20,816 bases of DNA from UBA1369 sp964571725 (GTDB taxonomy: Bacteria > Patescibacteriota > Gracilibacteria > UBA1369). Numbering within the stretch: the first letter of the stretch is position 1; the number at the start of each line of letters is the position of its first letter. Of the stretch, positions 13,736 to 20,491 are shown in pieces. The notes under the pieces were generated by a model. The model saw nothing but the letters and a program-made list of their open reading frames with translations. It searched no databases and was not told the origin of the DNA. The DNA lies in contig CAZNDB010000006.1 of the NCBI GenBank assembly GCA_964571725.1, positions 1 to 20,816 on the forward strand. The letters run 5' to 3'. The position numbers were made by a program, and so were the translations under genes.

Positions 13736-14584
13736 TTATTTGGAGAGTTTTTTGCCGTTGCGTCTGGTGATGATGGCATTGTCGCTGAATTTCTTTCTTT
13801 TTCTGGTCTTTACGCCGAGAGCGGCATAGCCCCAGGGGGTCTTGGGATGAATCAAGCCGCAAGGCTGATTTCCTTCACCTCCGCCGTGTGGATGATCAAC
13901 CGGATTCATGGCCTTTCCACGTACCGACGGTCTGATACCAAGCCATCTGTTGCGTCCGGCCTTACCGATTTTAACCAGGCTGTGGTCGACGTTGCTGACG
14001 ATACCGATAGTGGCGAAACAATTTTTGTCGACGGTGCGGATTTCACCGGAGGGCAGCTGAATCTGTGCAAATTCTTTTTCCACGGCTACCAGATTGGCGC
14101 GGGTTCCGGCACTTCTGACAATTTGACCTCCTTTACCTCTTTCCAGTTCAATGTTGAAAATATTATAACCGGTGGGCACATATTTGAGCATGATGCGGTT
14201 ACCGGGAGTGATTTTGGCTTTTTCCTTGGTAATAACGCTGTCACCGACCTTCACGCCTTCCGGGGCCAGATGATAACGCTTTTCACCGTCGGAATAGGTA
14301 ACCAGCATGATCAGGGCCGTTCGGCCGGGATCATATTCGATGGAAGTGATTTTCCCCGGAATACCGAGTTTATCGATTTGGCGGAAATCAACTTTTCTGA
14401 GCAGTTGTTTGTGACCGCTTCCCTGGTGTCTGACGGTGATCTTTCCCTGATTGTTGCGGCCCGCCTGACTTCTTTTCCCGGAAGTAAGTCCCTTTTGAGG
14501 TTTGTTGCGAGTGATCACGGAGTAGTCCAGAACACTCATGTTTCTTCTTCCTGGGCTGGTGGGTTTGTACTTTTTTACTGGCAC
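13736..14584 (-). CDS. rplB: 50S ribosomal protein uL2
   Basis: Essential for subunit association and the peptidyl-transferase centre. The 282 residues are normal length. The hallmark PVDHPHGGGEGNQPCG near residues 228-243 includes His231, which matches E. coli His229. KRSQAGRNNQGKITVRHQGS, RTALIMLVTYSDGEKRYHLA and GRNRWLGIRPSVRGKAMNPV are also present. It begins with GTG at 14584 (reading GTG CCA GTA), the only GTG start I accept in the cluster, 25 bp after rplW. Confidence 0.98.
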   Translation of the reverse strand: MPVKKYKPTSPGRRNMSVLDYSVITRNKPQKGLTSGKRSQAGRNNQGKITVRHQGSGHKQLLRKVDFRQIDKLGIPGKITSIEYDPGRTALIMLVTYSDGEKRYHLAPEGVKVGDSVITKEKAKITPGNRIMLKYVPTGYNIFNIELERGKGGQIVRSAGTRANLVAVEKEFAQIQLPSGEIRTVDKNCFATIGIVSNVDHSLVKIGKAGRNRWLGIRPSVRGKAMNPVDHPHGGGEGNQPCGLIHPKTPWGYAALGVKTRKRKKFSDNAIITRRNGKKLSK

Positions 14585-14609
14585 GATCGTATAAATTATG
14601 AACTAGTAA

Positions 14610-15011
14610 CTAGGCTGTTTTTTTAACTTTAGTGATTTTTTTCTCGGTCTTTTCTTTCTTGACTGCTGCCGGCTTGGTCTTGGTGCCGAGAACGGGGAGT
14701 TTGACCTTGGTATCTTTGTCGGCTTTGCTGAATTTGTTCAGGTCGAGCTTGTTTTTTCCTTTGAAGGTGACATAAGCTTTCAGACTTTCTTTCCGTTTGT
14801 TGTAGCTTCCTTTTCTGAGTTTGCGGGTCTTTTCGCTGACCTTGACCAGTCTGACTTTGGCTACTTCTTCTCCATAGAGTTCTTTGACGGCCAGCTTGAT
14901 GTCGATTTTGGTGGCTTTTGGATTAATCCAGAAGGCATAAATCTTTTTTTCCTCCATCAGGGCGGTTTTTTCGGTAACTACCGGTTTTCTGATAATGTTA
15001 AGTGCGTCCAT
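14610..15011 (-). CDS. rplW: 50S ribosomal protein uL23 with C-terminal tail
   Basis: Sits at the tunnel exit and docks trigger factor and the signal recognition particle. The core has NIIRKPVVTEKTALMEEKKI, FWINPKATKIDIKLAVKELY and VRLVKVSEKTRKLRKGSYNK, with AYVTFKGKNKLDL at 80-92. Residues from about 93 to 133 form a Lys/Thr/Val-rich tail absent from typical 95-100-residue uL23. It lies 12 bp after rplD and ends in TAG. Confidence 0.96.
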   Translation of the reverse strand: MDALNIIRKPVVTEKTALMEEKKIYAFWINPKATKIDIKLAVKELYGEEVAKVRLVKVSEKTRKLRKGSYNKRKESLKAYVTFKGKNKLDLNKFSKADKDTKVKLPVLGTKTKPAAVKKEKTEKKITKVKKTA

Positions 15012-15023
15012 TTTTTAAATGAG

Positions 15024-15662
15024 TTATTTGGCGGATAGAAAAATGCTGGACATCTTTTCGATAGCTTCTTCCATAAATACAACAGTATCGTATTTCTGGA
15101 GATCGGCGATGTTGAGATAATTGACCAGGATGGTTTTAACGTGGGGAAGATTGCCTGCGGATTTGACCAGAACAGCGTTTTTCGCAGGTAATACAATCAA
15201 TAAATCTTTGTCGGCGGGGAGTTTGGAAAGGGTGGTAGCCAGTTTCTTGGTCTTGATTTCCGCTTCGTCGTATTTATCCAGTCCGATAACTTTTTCATCT
15301 CTCAGTTTTTGGGAAAGGGCGGAAAATAAAGCCAGTCTTCTTTGCTTTTTAGGCATGTCCTGCTTGTAGTTGCGGTTGTTGCGGGGTCCAAAAGAGACGC
15401 CTCCACCGACCTGATGGGGATTGTTGGTGGCACCCTGTCTGGCGTTGCCGGTGCCTTTTTGGCGGAAGGGCTTCTTTTTTCCGATATCAACTTCGCCTTT
15501 GGTCTTGGTGTGGGCAATCATTCCCAGTCTGCGGTTGGCCATTTGTCTGACCAGTGCCTGATGAACCAGATCCCGGTTGAATTTGACGTCGAAGATGGCT
15601 GCCGGTGCGTCTACTTCATGAGTTTTGGTGCCTTCCTGATTGTATATAGTGATCTTTGCCAT
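15024..15662 (-). CDS. rplD: 50S ribosomal protein uL4
   Basis: Assembles early and extends a loop into the exit tunnel. In E. coli it also represses the S10 operon. The 212 residues include QALVRQMANRRLGMIAHTKT and the tunnel loop at about 52-100, with PFRQKGTGNARQGATNNPHQ and GGGVSFGPRNNRNY. The C-terminal half shows ALFSALSQKLRDEKVIGLDK. Length is normal. It is 82 bp after rplC, across a strong hairpin. The leader ends CCACACACCACC, without a Shine-Dalgarno motif. Confidence 0.98.
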   Translation of the reverse strand: MAKITIYNQEGTKTHEVDAPAAIFDVKFNRDLVHQALVRQMANRRLGMIAHTKTKGEVDIGKKKPFRQKGTGNARQGATNNPHQVGGGVSFGPRNNRNYKQDMPKKQRRLALFSALSQKLRDEKVIGLDKYDEAEIKTKKLATTLSKLPADKDLLIVLPAKNAVLVKSAGNLPHVKTILVNYLNIADLQKYDTVVFMEEAIEKMSSIFLSAK

Positions 15663-15715
15663 GGTGGTGTGTGGTTTGTGCGTTGTAGAGTGCGATTTAA
15701 CTTAGGGATATATTT

Positions 15716-15742
15716 CACAAAATCAAGCTTCGCGATTTTGTG
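15716..15742 (-). promoter_or_regulatory. Perfect 9-bp hairpin directly after rplC
   Basis: Inverted repeat CACAAAATC and GATTTTGTG with a 9-nt loop, starting 2 nt after the rplC stop. In minus-strand RNA it is followed by AAATATATCCC, which has no U-tract. It is one of the two longest perfect stems among the spacers, and it lies upstream of rplD, the gene for the classic S10-operon repressor uL4, so a regulatory role is possible but not shown. Confidence 0.6.
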
Positions 15743-15744
15743 GG

Positions 15745-16329
15745 TTAGGATAATTTCTTAACGGTTACATATGAATTGATTGATCCCGGAACCGGACCTT
15801 TAATGCCCAGCAAATGGTTTTCGATATCAATGTAGGCAATGGAAGATTTCAGGGTTTGAGTGTCGCTGCCCATATGAGTGGCCATTTTATGTCCTACGTG
15901 GATTTTACCCGGTTTGGCGCGTGAACCAACGGAACCCGGTTCTCTCTTGAAATGTGAGCCGTGTCCGCCCGGACCTCCATGGAAGTTCCACATTTTCATA
16001 ACGCCCTGGAAACCTTTACCTTTGGTGGTACCGGTTACGGCGACTTTGTCTCCTTCCACAAAAATTCCGGAAATATCAACGGACTTTCCTTTTTCAAGTT
16101 GATCGAGGGTGTCCGCTTTGATTTCACGGAGATAATAGAATTTCTTGGTTTTGGTCGGTTTCTTTTTCGGATCAAAACCCAGAACAACTGCGTTATAACC
16201 GTCTTTCTCAGCCGTCTTAAGTTGGTGAATGACGTTGGGCGTGCATTGTACGATAGTGACCGGTATATAATTACCGTCTTCTCTCACAACTCTGGTCATT
16301 CCTAGTTTTTTCCCTAGTATTCCTTTCAT
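15745..16329 (-). CDS. rplC: 50S ribosomal protein uL3
   Basis: One of two proteins that start large-subunit assembly, with a finger near the peptidyl-transferase centre. The 194 residues are a little short of the usual 205-210. Residues 1-13 (MKGILGKKLGMTR) and 96-110 (VAVTGTTKGKGFQGV) are typical, and FHGGPGGHGSHFKREPGSVG (116-135) with GHKMATHMG is the diagnostic central part. It lies 117 bp after rpsJ, a large spacer with two small dyads. Confidence 0.98.
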   Translation of the reverse strand: MKGILGKKLGMTRVVREDGNYIPVTIVQCTPNVIHQLKTAEKDGYNAVVLGFDPKKKPTKTKKFYYLREIKADTLDQLEKGKSVDISGIFVEGDKVAVTGTTKGKGFQGVMKMWNFHGGPGGHGSHFKREPGSVGSRAKPGKIHVGHKMATHMGSDTQTLKSSIAYIDIENHLLGIKGPVPGSINSYVTVKKLS

Positions 16330-16384
16330 ATTATTTTAGAGGTTACTTCTTTGCCCTGATTAAAACTTGTTTGGGCAGAGATTT

Positions 16385-16413
16385 GGATTGAAGATTTGGG
16401 GAACCCGCAATCC
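16385..16413 (-). promoter_or_regulatory. Dyads in the rpsJ-rplC spacer
   Basis: GGATTG (16385-16390) and CAATCC (16408-16413) form a 6-bp stem with a 17-nt loop. A second small repeat, TGCCC/GGGCA, lies at 16352-16356 and 16373-16377. The 117-bp spacer is unusual inside an S10 operon, where these genes are normally close. No promoter with a convincing -10 was seen. Function is unknown. Confidence 0.3.
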
Positions 16414-16446
16414 TGGTAACATAAAATTAGAGTCCGATTGTAGATT

Positions 16447-16776
16447 TTACTCTGCGTTCTGGAGCATTCTAATTTCTATGTCCACTCCGGCCGGCAGACT
16501 CAGGTTGGTGAGTGAGTCTACCGTCTTGGGAGTGCATTCAGTGATGTCAATTAATCTCTTGTGCGTGCGGATTTCAAACTGATCGCGGGCATTCTTGTGC
16601 ACAAAAGTGGATCTGTTAACGGTGATTTTTTCAATCTTGGTCGGCAGGGGAATCGGACCGGCAACGATAGCACCTGTTCTTTCGGCTGTATCTATGATCA
16701 GACGGGCTGAATCATCCACAATTTTGTGGTCGTAGGCCTGAATTTTAATTCTGATTTTCTGCTTTGTAGTTGCCAT
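16447..16776 (-). CDS. rpsJ: 30S ribosomal protein uS10
   Basis: A 30S head protein that also serves as NusE in transcription antitermination. The 109 residues include KIRIKIQAYDHKIVDDSARL, AGPIPLPTKIEKITVNRSTF, RDQFEIRTHKRLIDI and LPAGVDIEIRML, all typical. It is six or so residues longer than the usual 102-103, spread at both ends. It lies 62 bp after tuf, joining the str and S10 parts of the cluster, and has no visible promoter of its own. Confidence 0.98.
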   Translation of the reverse strand: MATTKQKIRIKIQAYDHKIVDDSARLIIDTAERTGAIVAGPIPLPTKIEKITVNRSTFVHKNARDQFEIRTHKRLIDITECTPKTVDSLTNLSLPAGVDIEIRMLQNAE

Positions 16777-16815
16777 TGCTTACTTTGATTGATTGTTAGA
16801 TGAGAAAGAGGAGAG

Positions 16816-16836
16816 CGCACTCGCTTTGCTCGTGCG
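16816..16836 (-). promoter_or_regulatory. Hairpin with tandem G-A mismatches after tuf
   Basis: The minus-strand RNA reads CGCAC GA GC AAA GC GA GUGCG: a 5-bp outer stem, two facing GA steps that can form tandem sheared G-A pairs, two more G-C pairs and an AAA loop. It begins 2 nt after the tuf stop. The following RNA is pyrimidine-rich (CTCTCCTCTTTCTC) rather than a U-tract. It may be a processing or protein-binding site. Confidence 0.5.
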
Positions 16837-16838
16837 TA

Positions 16839-18026
16839 TTATTTAAGAATCTTGGTTACAACTCCGGCACCGACTGTTCTGCCGCCTTCACGGATGGCAA
16901 AACGCAGACCGTCGTTGATAGCAACCGGGACGGAAAGGGTGATGGTCATCTTGATATCGTTGTCACCAGGCATGATCATTTCTACTCCGGCCGGAAGTTC
17001 AACTGAACCGGTTACGTCGGTTGTTCTGATATAGAACTGAGGTTTGTAGCCCTTGAAGAAAGGAGTATGTCTGCCACCTTCTTCCTTGGTCAGAATATAA
17101 ACCTGTGATTCAAAACTGGTATGGGGGGTGATTGATCCGGGCTTGGCCAGAACCATACCTCTTTCCACATCGTCTTTTTCAATACCGCGGAGCAATAAGC
17201 CTACGTTATCACCAGCCTGACCCTGATCAAGAAGTTTCTTGAACATTTCAACGCCGGTAACAACAGTCTTTCTGGTTTCGCGATAACCGATGATTTCAAC
17301 CTCTTCGTTTACTTTCACAACACCCGTTTCGATTCTTCCTGTTACTACTGTACCTCTACCCTTGATGGAGAACACGTCTTCGATAGCCATCATGAATGGT
17401 TTGTCGAGTTCGCGTACCGGGTCGGGAATATAAGTGTCGAGGGCGTCGAGCAGTTCCTGGATGCATTTGGTAGCCTCGGGATCTTTTGGATTTTCGAGAG
17501 CTTTGAGGGCGGAACCGCGGATGATAGGAGTCTTGGCACCGTCATAACCATACTTGGTCAGGAGGTCTCTGACTTCCATTTCGGACAGATCGGCGATCTC
17601 TGGATCAGCCATGTCCATCTTATTCATGAATACTACTATATAGGGGACGTTTACCTGCTTGGCCAACAGAATGTGTTCGCGGGTCTGAGGCATCGGTCCG
17701 TCGGCAGCGGAACAAACGAGAATTGCACCGTCCATTTGAGCTGCACCGGTAATCATGTTCTTTACATAGTCGGCATGACCGGGACAGTCTACGTGAGCGT
17801 AATGTCTCTTTTCAGTTTCGTACTCGGAGTGATTGGTATTGATGGTAATACCGCGGGATTTTTCTTCCGGGGCATTGTCAATTTCATCGTATTTTTTGGC
17901 TTTAGCCATACCCTTTTCAGCGCAGTAGAAGGTGACAGCGGCCGTCAGAGTAGTCTTACCGTGGTCCACGTGGCCGATTGTACCTACGTTGACGTGCGTT
18001 TTATTTCTTTGAAAGACTTCAGTCAT
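16839..18026 (-). CDS. tuf: Elongation factor Tu
   Basis: GTPase that carries aminoacyl-tRNA to the ribosome. The 395 residues show GHVDHGKT (18-25), SRGITI in switch I (58-62), DCPGH (80-84, with the catalytic His84), NKMD (134-137) and GSALKAL. Domains 2 and 3 follow, with FSIKGRGTVVTGRIETGVVK and a complete C-terminus ending VGAGVVTKILK. It follows fusA after 141 bp containing a predicted promoter, so it can probably be expressed separately at high level. It is the only tuf in the window. Confidence 0.99.
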   Translation of the reverse strand: MTEVFQRNKTHVNVGTIGHVDHGKTTLTAAVTFYCAEKGMAKAKKYDEIDNAPEEKSRGITINTNHSEYETEKRHYAHVDCPGHADYVKNMITGAAQMDGAILVCSAADGPMPQTREHILLAKQVNVPYIVVFMNKMDMADPEIADLSEMEVRDLLTKYGYDGAKTPIIRGSALKALENPKDPEATKCIQELLDALDTYIPDPVRELDKPFMMAIEDVFSIKGRGTVVTGRIETGVVKVNEEVEIIGYRETRKTVVTGVEMFKKLLDQGQAGDNVGLLLRGIEKDDVERGMVLAKPGSITPHTSFESQVYILTKEEGGRHTPFFKGYKPQFYIRTTDVTGSVELPAGVEMIMPGDNDIKMTITLSVPVAINDGLRFAIREGGRTVGAGVVTKILK

Positions 18027-18077
18027 AGGGTTAGAGAGTTAGATTAATAAATTGTCTTTTGGGACAAGTGCCCGATG

Positions 18078-18106
18078 ATATTAACCGAAAAGATTTTTGA
18101 TTGCAA
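18078..18106 (-). promoter_or_regulatory. Predicted tuf promoter
   Basis: On the minus strand TTGCAA (18101-18106) and TAATAT (18078-18083) are separated by exactly 17 bp; each matches the consensus at 4 of 6 positions. The predicted start is near 18071, giving a 45-nt leader with a small TTGTC/GACAA dyad (18052-18067). The same TTGCAATC followed by A-rich and TTTCG sequence is found at the infA promoter. Confidence 0.5.
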
Positions 18107-18126
18107 TATTTTTTTTGACTTTTCGG
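18085..18126. repeat. 8-bp inverted repeat around the tuf -35 element
   Basis: CCGAAAAG (18085-18092) and CTTTTCGG (18119-18126) are perfect inverted repeats, 26 bp apart, centred near 18105-18106. The predicted tuf -35 hexamer lies in the middle. As DNA this resembles an operator; as RNA reading through from fusA it would be a stem with an A-rich loop. Confidence 0.45.
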
Positions 18127-18128
18127 CT

Positions 18129-18152
18129 GTTTCTATTTTGCTTATTAGAAAC
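18129..18152 (-). promoter_or_regulatory. Hairpin after fusA
   Basis: GTTTCTA (18129-18135) and TAGAAAC (18146-18152) form a 7-bp stem with a 10-nt loop, starting 15 nt after the fusA stop. No U-tract follows in the minus-strand RNA, so it is not a standard terminator. It lies directly upstream of the inverted repeat at the tuf promoter. Confidence 0.4.
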
Positions 18153-18167
18153 GGTAAATTATCCCTT

Positions 18168-20252
18168 TTAGGAAGCTTTGCCTTTGGCTCTTTCGGCGAT
18201 AATTTTTTCGGCCACGTTGTTGGGAACTCTTTCATAGCGGCTGAATTCCATGGCATAGGCGGCGCGGCCCTGGGAGATGGAACGCAGATCGGTGGCATAA
18301 CCGAACATTTCAGAAAGCGGAACGTAAGCGGCAATTACTTTGGCCATACCGCGGTTGCTGGTTTCATAGATCTGACCTCTGCGGGAGGAAAGATTTCCCA
18401 TGACGTCGCCAAAGTATTCATCCGGGGTGGTGACCTCAACTTTCATAATCGGCTCGAGAATGATTGGTGAAGCGGATTTGCAGCCTTTCTGGAAAGCCAT
18501 GGATCCGGCGATCTTGAAGGCCAGTTCGTTGGAGTCCACATCGTGGTAGGACCCGTCGTAAAGTTCAACTTTGACGTCCACTACCGGGAAGCCGGCTTGG
18601 ATGCCTCTGGTCAGAGCTTCCTGAATGCCCTTGTCCACAGCGGGGATAAATTCGCGGGGGATTTTACCTCCGACAATGGCATTGACGAATTCGTAGCCCT
18701 TTCCGGGTTCGTTGGGAGTCAGGGTGATCAGTACGTGACCGTATTGACCTCGGCCACCGGTTTGCTTGGCGTATTTCTCCTCGGCGTCCACTTCCTTGGT
18801 GATGGTTTCACGATATGCTACCTGGGGTTGGCCGACATTGGCTTCCACCTTGAATTCTCTTCTCATACGGTCAACGATGATTTCCAGATGAAGTTCTCCC
18901 ATACCTTCGATCAGAGTCTGACTGGTTTCTTCATCGGTGGAAACGCGGAAAGTCGGATCTTCTTCGGCCAGTTTATGCAAAGCCATGCCCATTTTTTCCT
19001 GATCGGCCTTGGTTTTTGGTTCGATGGCAATTTTGATAACCGGTTCCGGGAAGTCAATTGATTCCAGGATAATCGGGCGGTTTTCATCGGCCAGCGTGTT
19101 GCCGGTCATAGTATCTTTGAGACCGACCAACGCGGCGATATCACCGGCATGGACTTCCTTGATTTCTTCTCTCTGGTTGGCGTGCATTTGCAGAATGCGG
19201 CCGATTCTTTCTTTTCTGCCGTTATTCATGTTGGTGGCATAGCTGCCGGCTTCCAGTTTTCCGGAATAAACGCGGAAATAAGCGATTTTACCGACGTAGG
19301 GATCAGTGGCGATTTTGAAAATCAGAGCGGAAAAGGGGTCTTCGTCCACCAGCCGGCGGGTTTCTTCCAGACCGGTGTCGGGGTTGGTACCTTTTACCGC
19401 TCCAATATCAACCGGGGAAGGGAGATAATCGATAACGGCATCCAGAATTAACTGTATTCCTTTGTTGCTGAGCGCTGATCCGCACATAACCGGGAAGATC
19501 TTGGCGGCCAGGACGGCACGGCGCAGAGCAGCTTTCAATTCGGGTACGGTGATTTTTTCACCGGTGAGAAATTTTTCGGTCAGGGCATCGTCGGTTTCGG
19601 ACACTTTTTCCAGTAAAGTGTTTCTGTATTCGGCAACCTGTGCCAGCATGTCTGCCGGAATGGGAATTTCAATCGCTTCTTCACCCAATTTACCGTGAAA
19701 TTCATAGCATTTTTCCTCAACCAGGTCGATGATGGCGCTGAAGTTGTTTTCAATGCCGATCGGTAACTGGATGGCTACGGCGTTTTTGGACAGTCTTTGC
19801 CAGATGGTATTGATAGTCATAAAATAGTCGCCGCCGATTTTGTCCAGTTTGTTGGCAAAAGCGATGCGGGGAACATTATATTTATCGGCCTGTCTCCAGA
19901 CGGTTTCAGATTGCGGTTCAACTCCCTGGGAAGAATCGAAAACTACGACGCCTCCGTCCAATACGCGCATGGAGCGTTCCACCTCGGCGGTAAAGTCGAC
20001 GTGGCCGGGAGTGTCAATCAGATTAAAACGATAATCTTTCCATTTGCAGGTGGTGGCGGCAGCAGTAATAGTGATGCCTCTTTCTCTTTCCTGTTCCATC
20101 CAGTCCATGGTGGCGGCACCTTCGTGCACTTCCCCGATTTTGTAGGATCTGCCTGTGTAGTAGAGGATTCTTTCGGAAGTAGTGGTTTTACCCGCATCGA
20201 TATGGGCAATGATACCGAAATTGCGGAGTTTGCTGAGGTCAAAGTTCGACAT
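18168..20252 (-). CDS. fusA: Elongation factor G
   Basis: GTPase that drives translocation of tRNAs and mRNA. The 694 residues match the family. G motifs are AHIDAGKTT (16-24), RGITI (59-63), DTPGH (80-84) and NKLD (134-137), followed by the later domains with MGELHLEIIVDRMRREF (domain III end), QTGGRGQYGHV (domain IV) and DLRSISQGRAAYAMEFSRYE (domain V). It is the first gene of the minus-strand operon, with a good promoter upstream. rpsL and rpsG, which normally precede fusA, are not there; a divergent gene is. Confidence 0.99.
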   Translation of the reverse strand: MSNFDLSKLRNFGIIAHIDAGKTTTSERILYYTGRSYKIGEVHEGAATMDWMEQERERGITITAAATTCKWKDYRFNLIDTPGHVDFTAEVERSMRVLDGGVVVFDSSQGVEPQSETVWRQADKYNVPRIAFANKLDKIGGDYFMTINTIWQRLSKNAVAIQLPIGIENNFSAIIDLVEEKCYEFHGKLGEEAIEIPIPADMLAQVAEYRNTLLEKVSETDDALTEKFLTGEKITVPELKAALRRAVLAAKIFPVMCGSALSNKGIQLILDAVIDYLPSPVDIGAVKGTNPDTGLEETRRLVDEDPFSALIFKIATDPYVGKIAYFRVYSGKLEAGSYATNMNNGRKERIGRILQMHANQREEIKEVHAGDIAALVGLKDTMTGNTLADENRPIILESIDFPEPVIKIAIEPKTKADQEKMGMALHKLAEEDPTFRVSTDEETSQTLIEGMGELHLEIIVDRMRREFKVEANVGQPQVAYRETITKEVDAEEKYAKQTGGRGQYGHVLITLTPNEPGKGYEFVNAIVGGKIPREFIPAVDKGIQEALTRGIQAGFPVVDVKVELYDGSYHDVDSNELAFKIAGSMAFQKGCKSASPIILEPIMKVEVTTPDEYFGDVMGNLSSRRGQIYETSNRGMAKVIAAYVPLSEMFGYATDLRSISQGRAAYAMEFSRYERVPNNVAEKIIAERAKGKAS

Positions 20253-20294
20253 GATGCTTGAAAAAAGGGTTATAAAAAATAAAAAGTCTCGGCC

Positions 20295-20322
20295 ATTATA
20301 AGTTTTATTATTGTGAAGTCAA
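20295..20322 (-). promoter_or_regulatory. Predicted fusA operon promoter
   Basis: On the minus strand TTGACT (20317-20322, 5/6) and a perfect TATAAT (20295-20300) are separated by 16 bp. The predicted start is near 20288, giving a leader of about 36 nt before the fusA ATG at 20252. That leader has no Shine-Dalgarno motif. This is the best promoter on the minus strand and could drive the whole translation cluster. Confidence 0.7.
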
Positions 20323-20425
20323 GCCGATGAAACCGCACGATTAATGGCTTTTTAAGCTGTTTTTACTTTTCTCCGGATAATTCGCGAGAAGAGTTTGGTC
20401 GGGGGAGTTGATGGTGTTTACCCAC

Positions 20426-20454
20426 TTACCTATAAAGAAGTTTTATGTTATAAT
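20426..20454 (+). promoter_or_regulatory. Predicted extended -10 promoter for the secreted-protein gene
   Basis: A perfect TATAAT (20449-20454) is preceded by TG one base upstream, giving the extended -10 motif TGTTATAAT. A weak -35, TTACCT (20426-20431, 3/6), lies 17 bp upstream. The predicted start is near 20461, about 30 nt before the ATG at 20492. It is divergent from the fusA promoter within the same 239-bp intergenic region. Confidence 0.65.
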
Positions 20455-20491
20455 ATAGAGATTTAATTATGACTTTGTGGCTAAGATCGGT

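Noticed and set aside
13847..14626. A 259-codon open frame on the plus strand opposite rplB, and similar ones at 12274-12912 (opposite rpsC) and 1445-1930 (opposite rpoA)
   Set aside because: Each lies entirely antisense to a highly conserved gene, has no recognisable protein features and reflects the codon bias of the real gene.
15900..15950. Absence of the methylated Gln of uL3 (GSVGSRAKPG in place of the E. coli Gln-containing loop)
   Set aside because: Other bacteria also lack this Gln, so it is normal variation.
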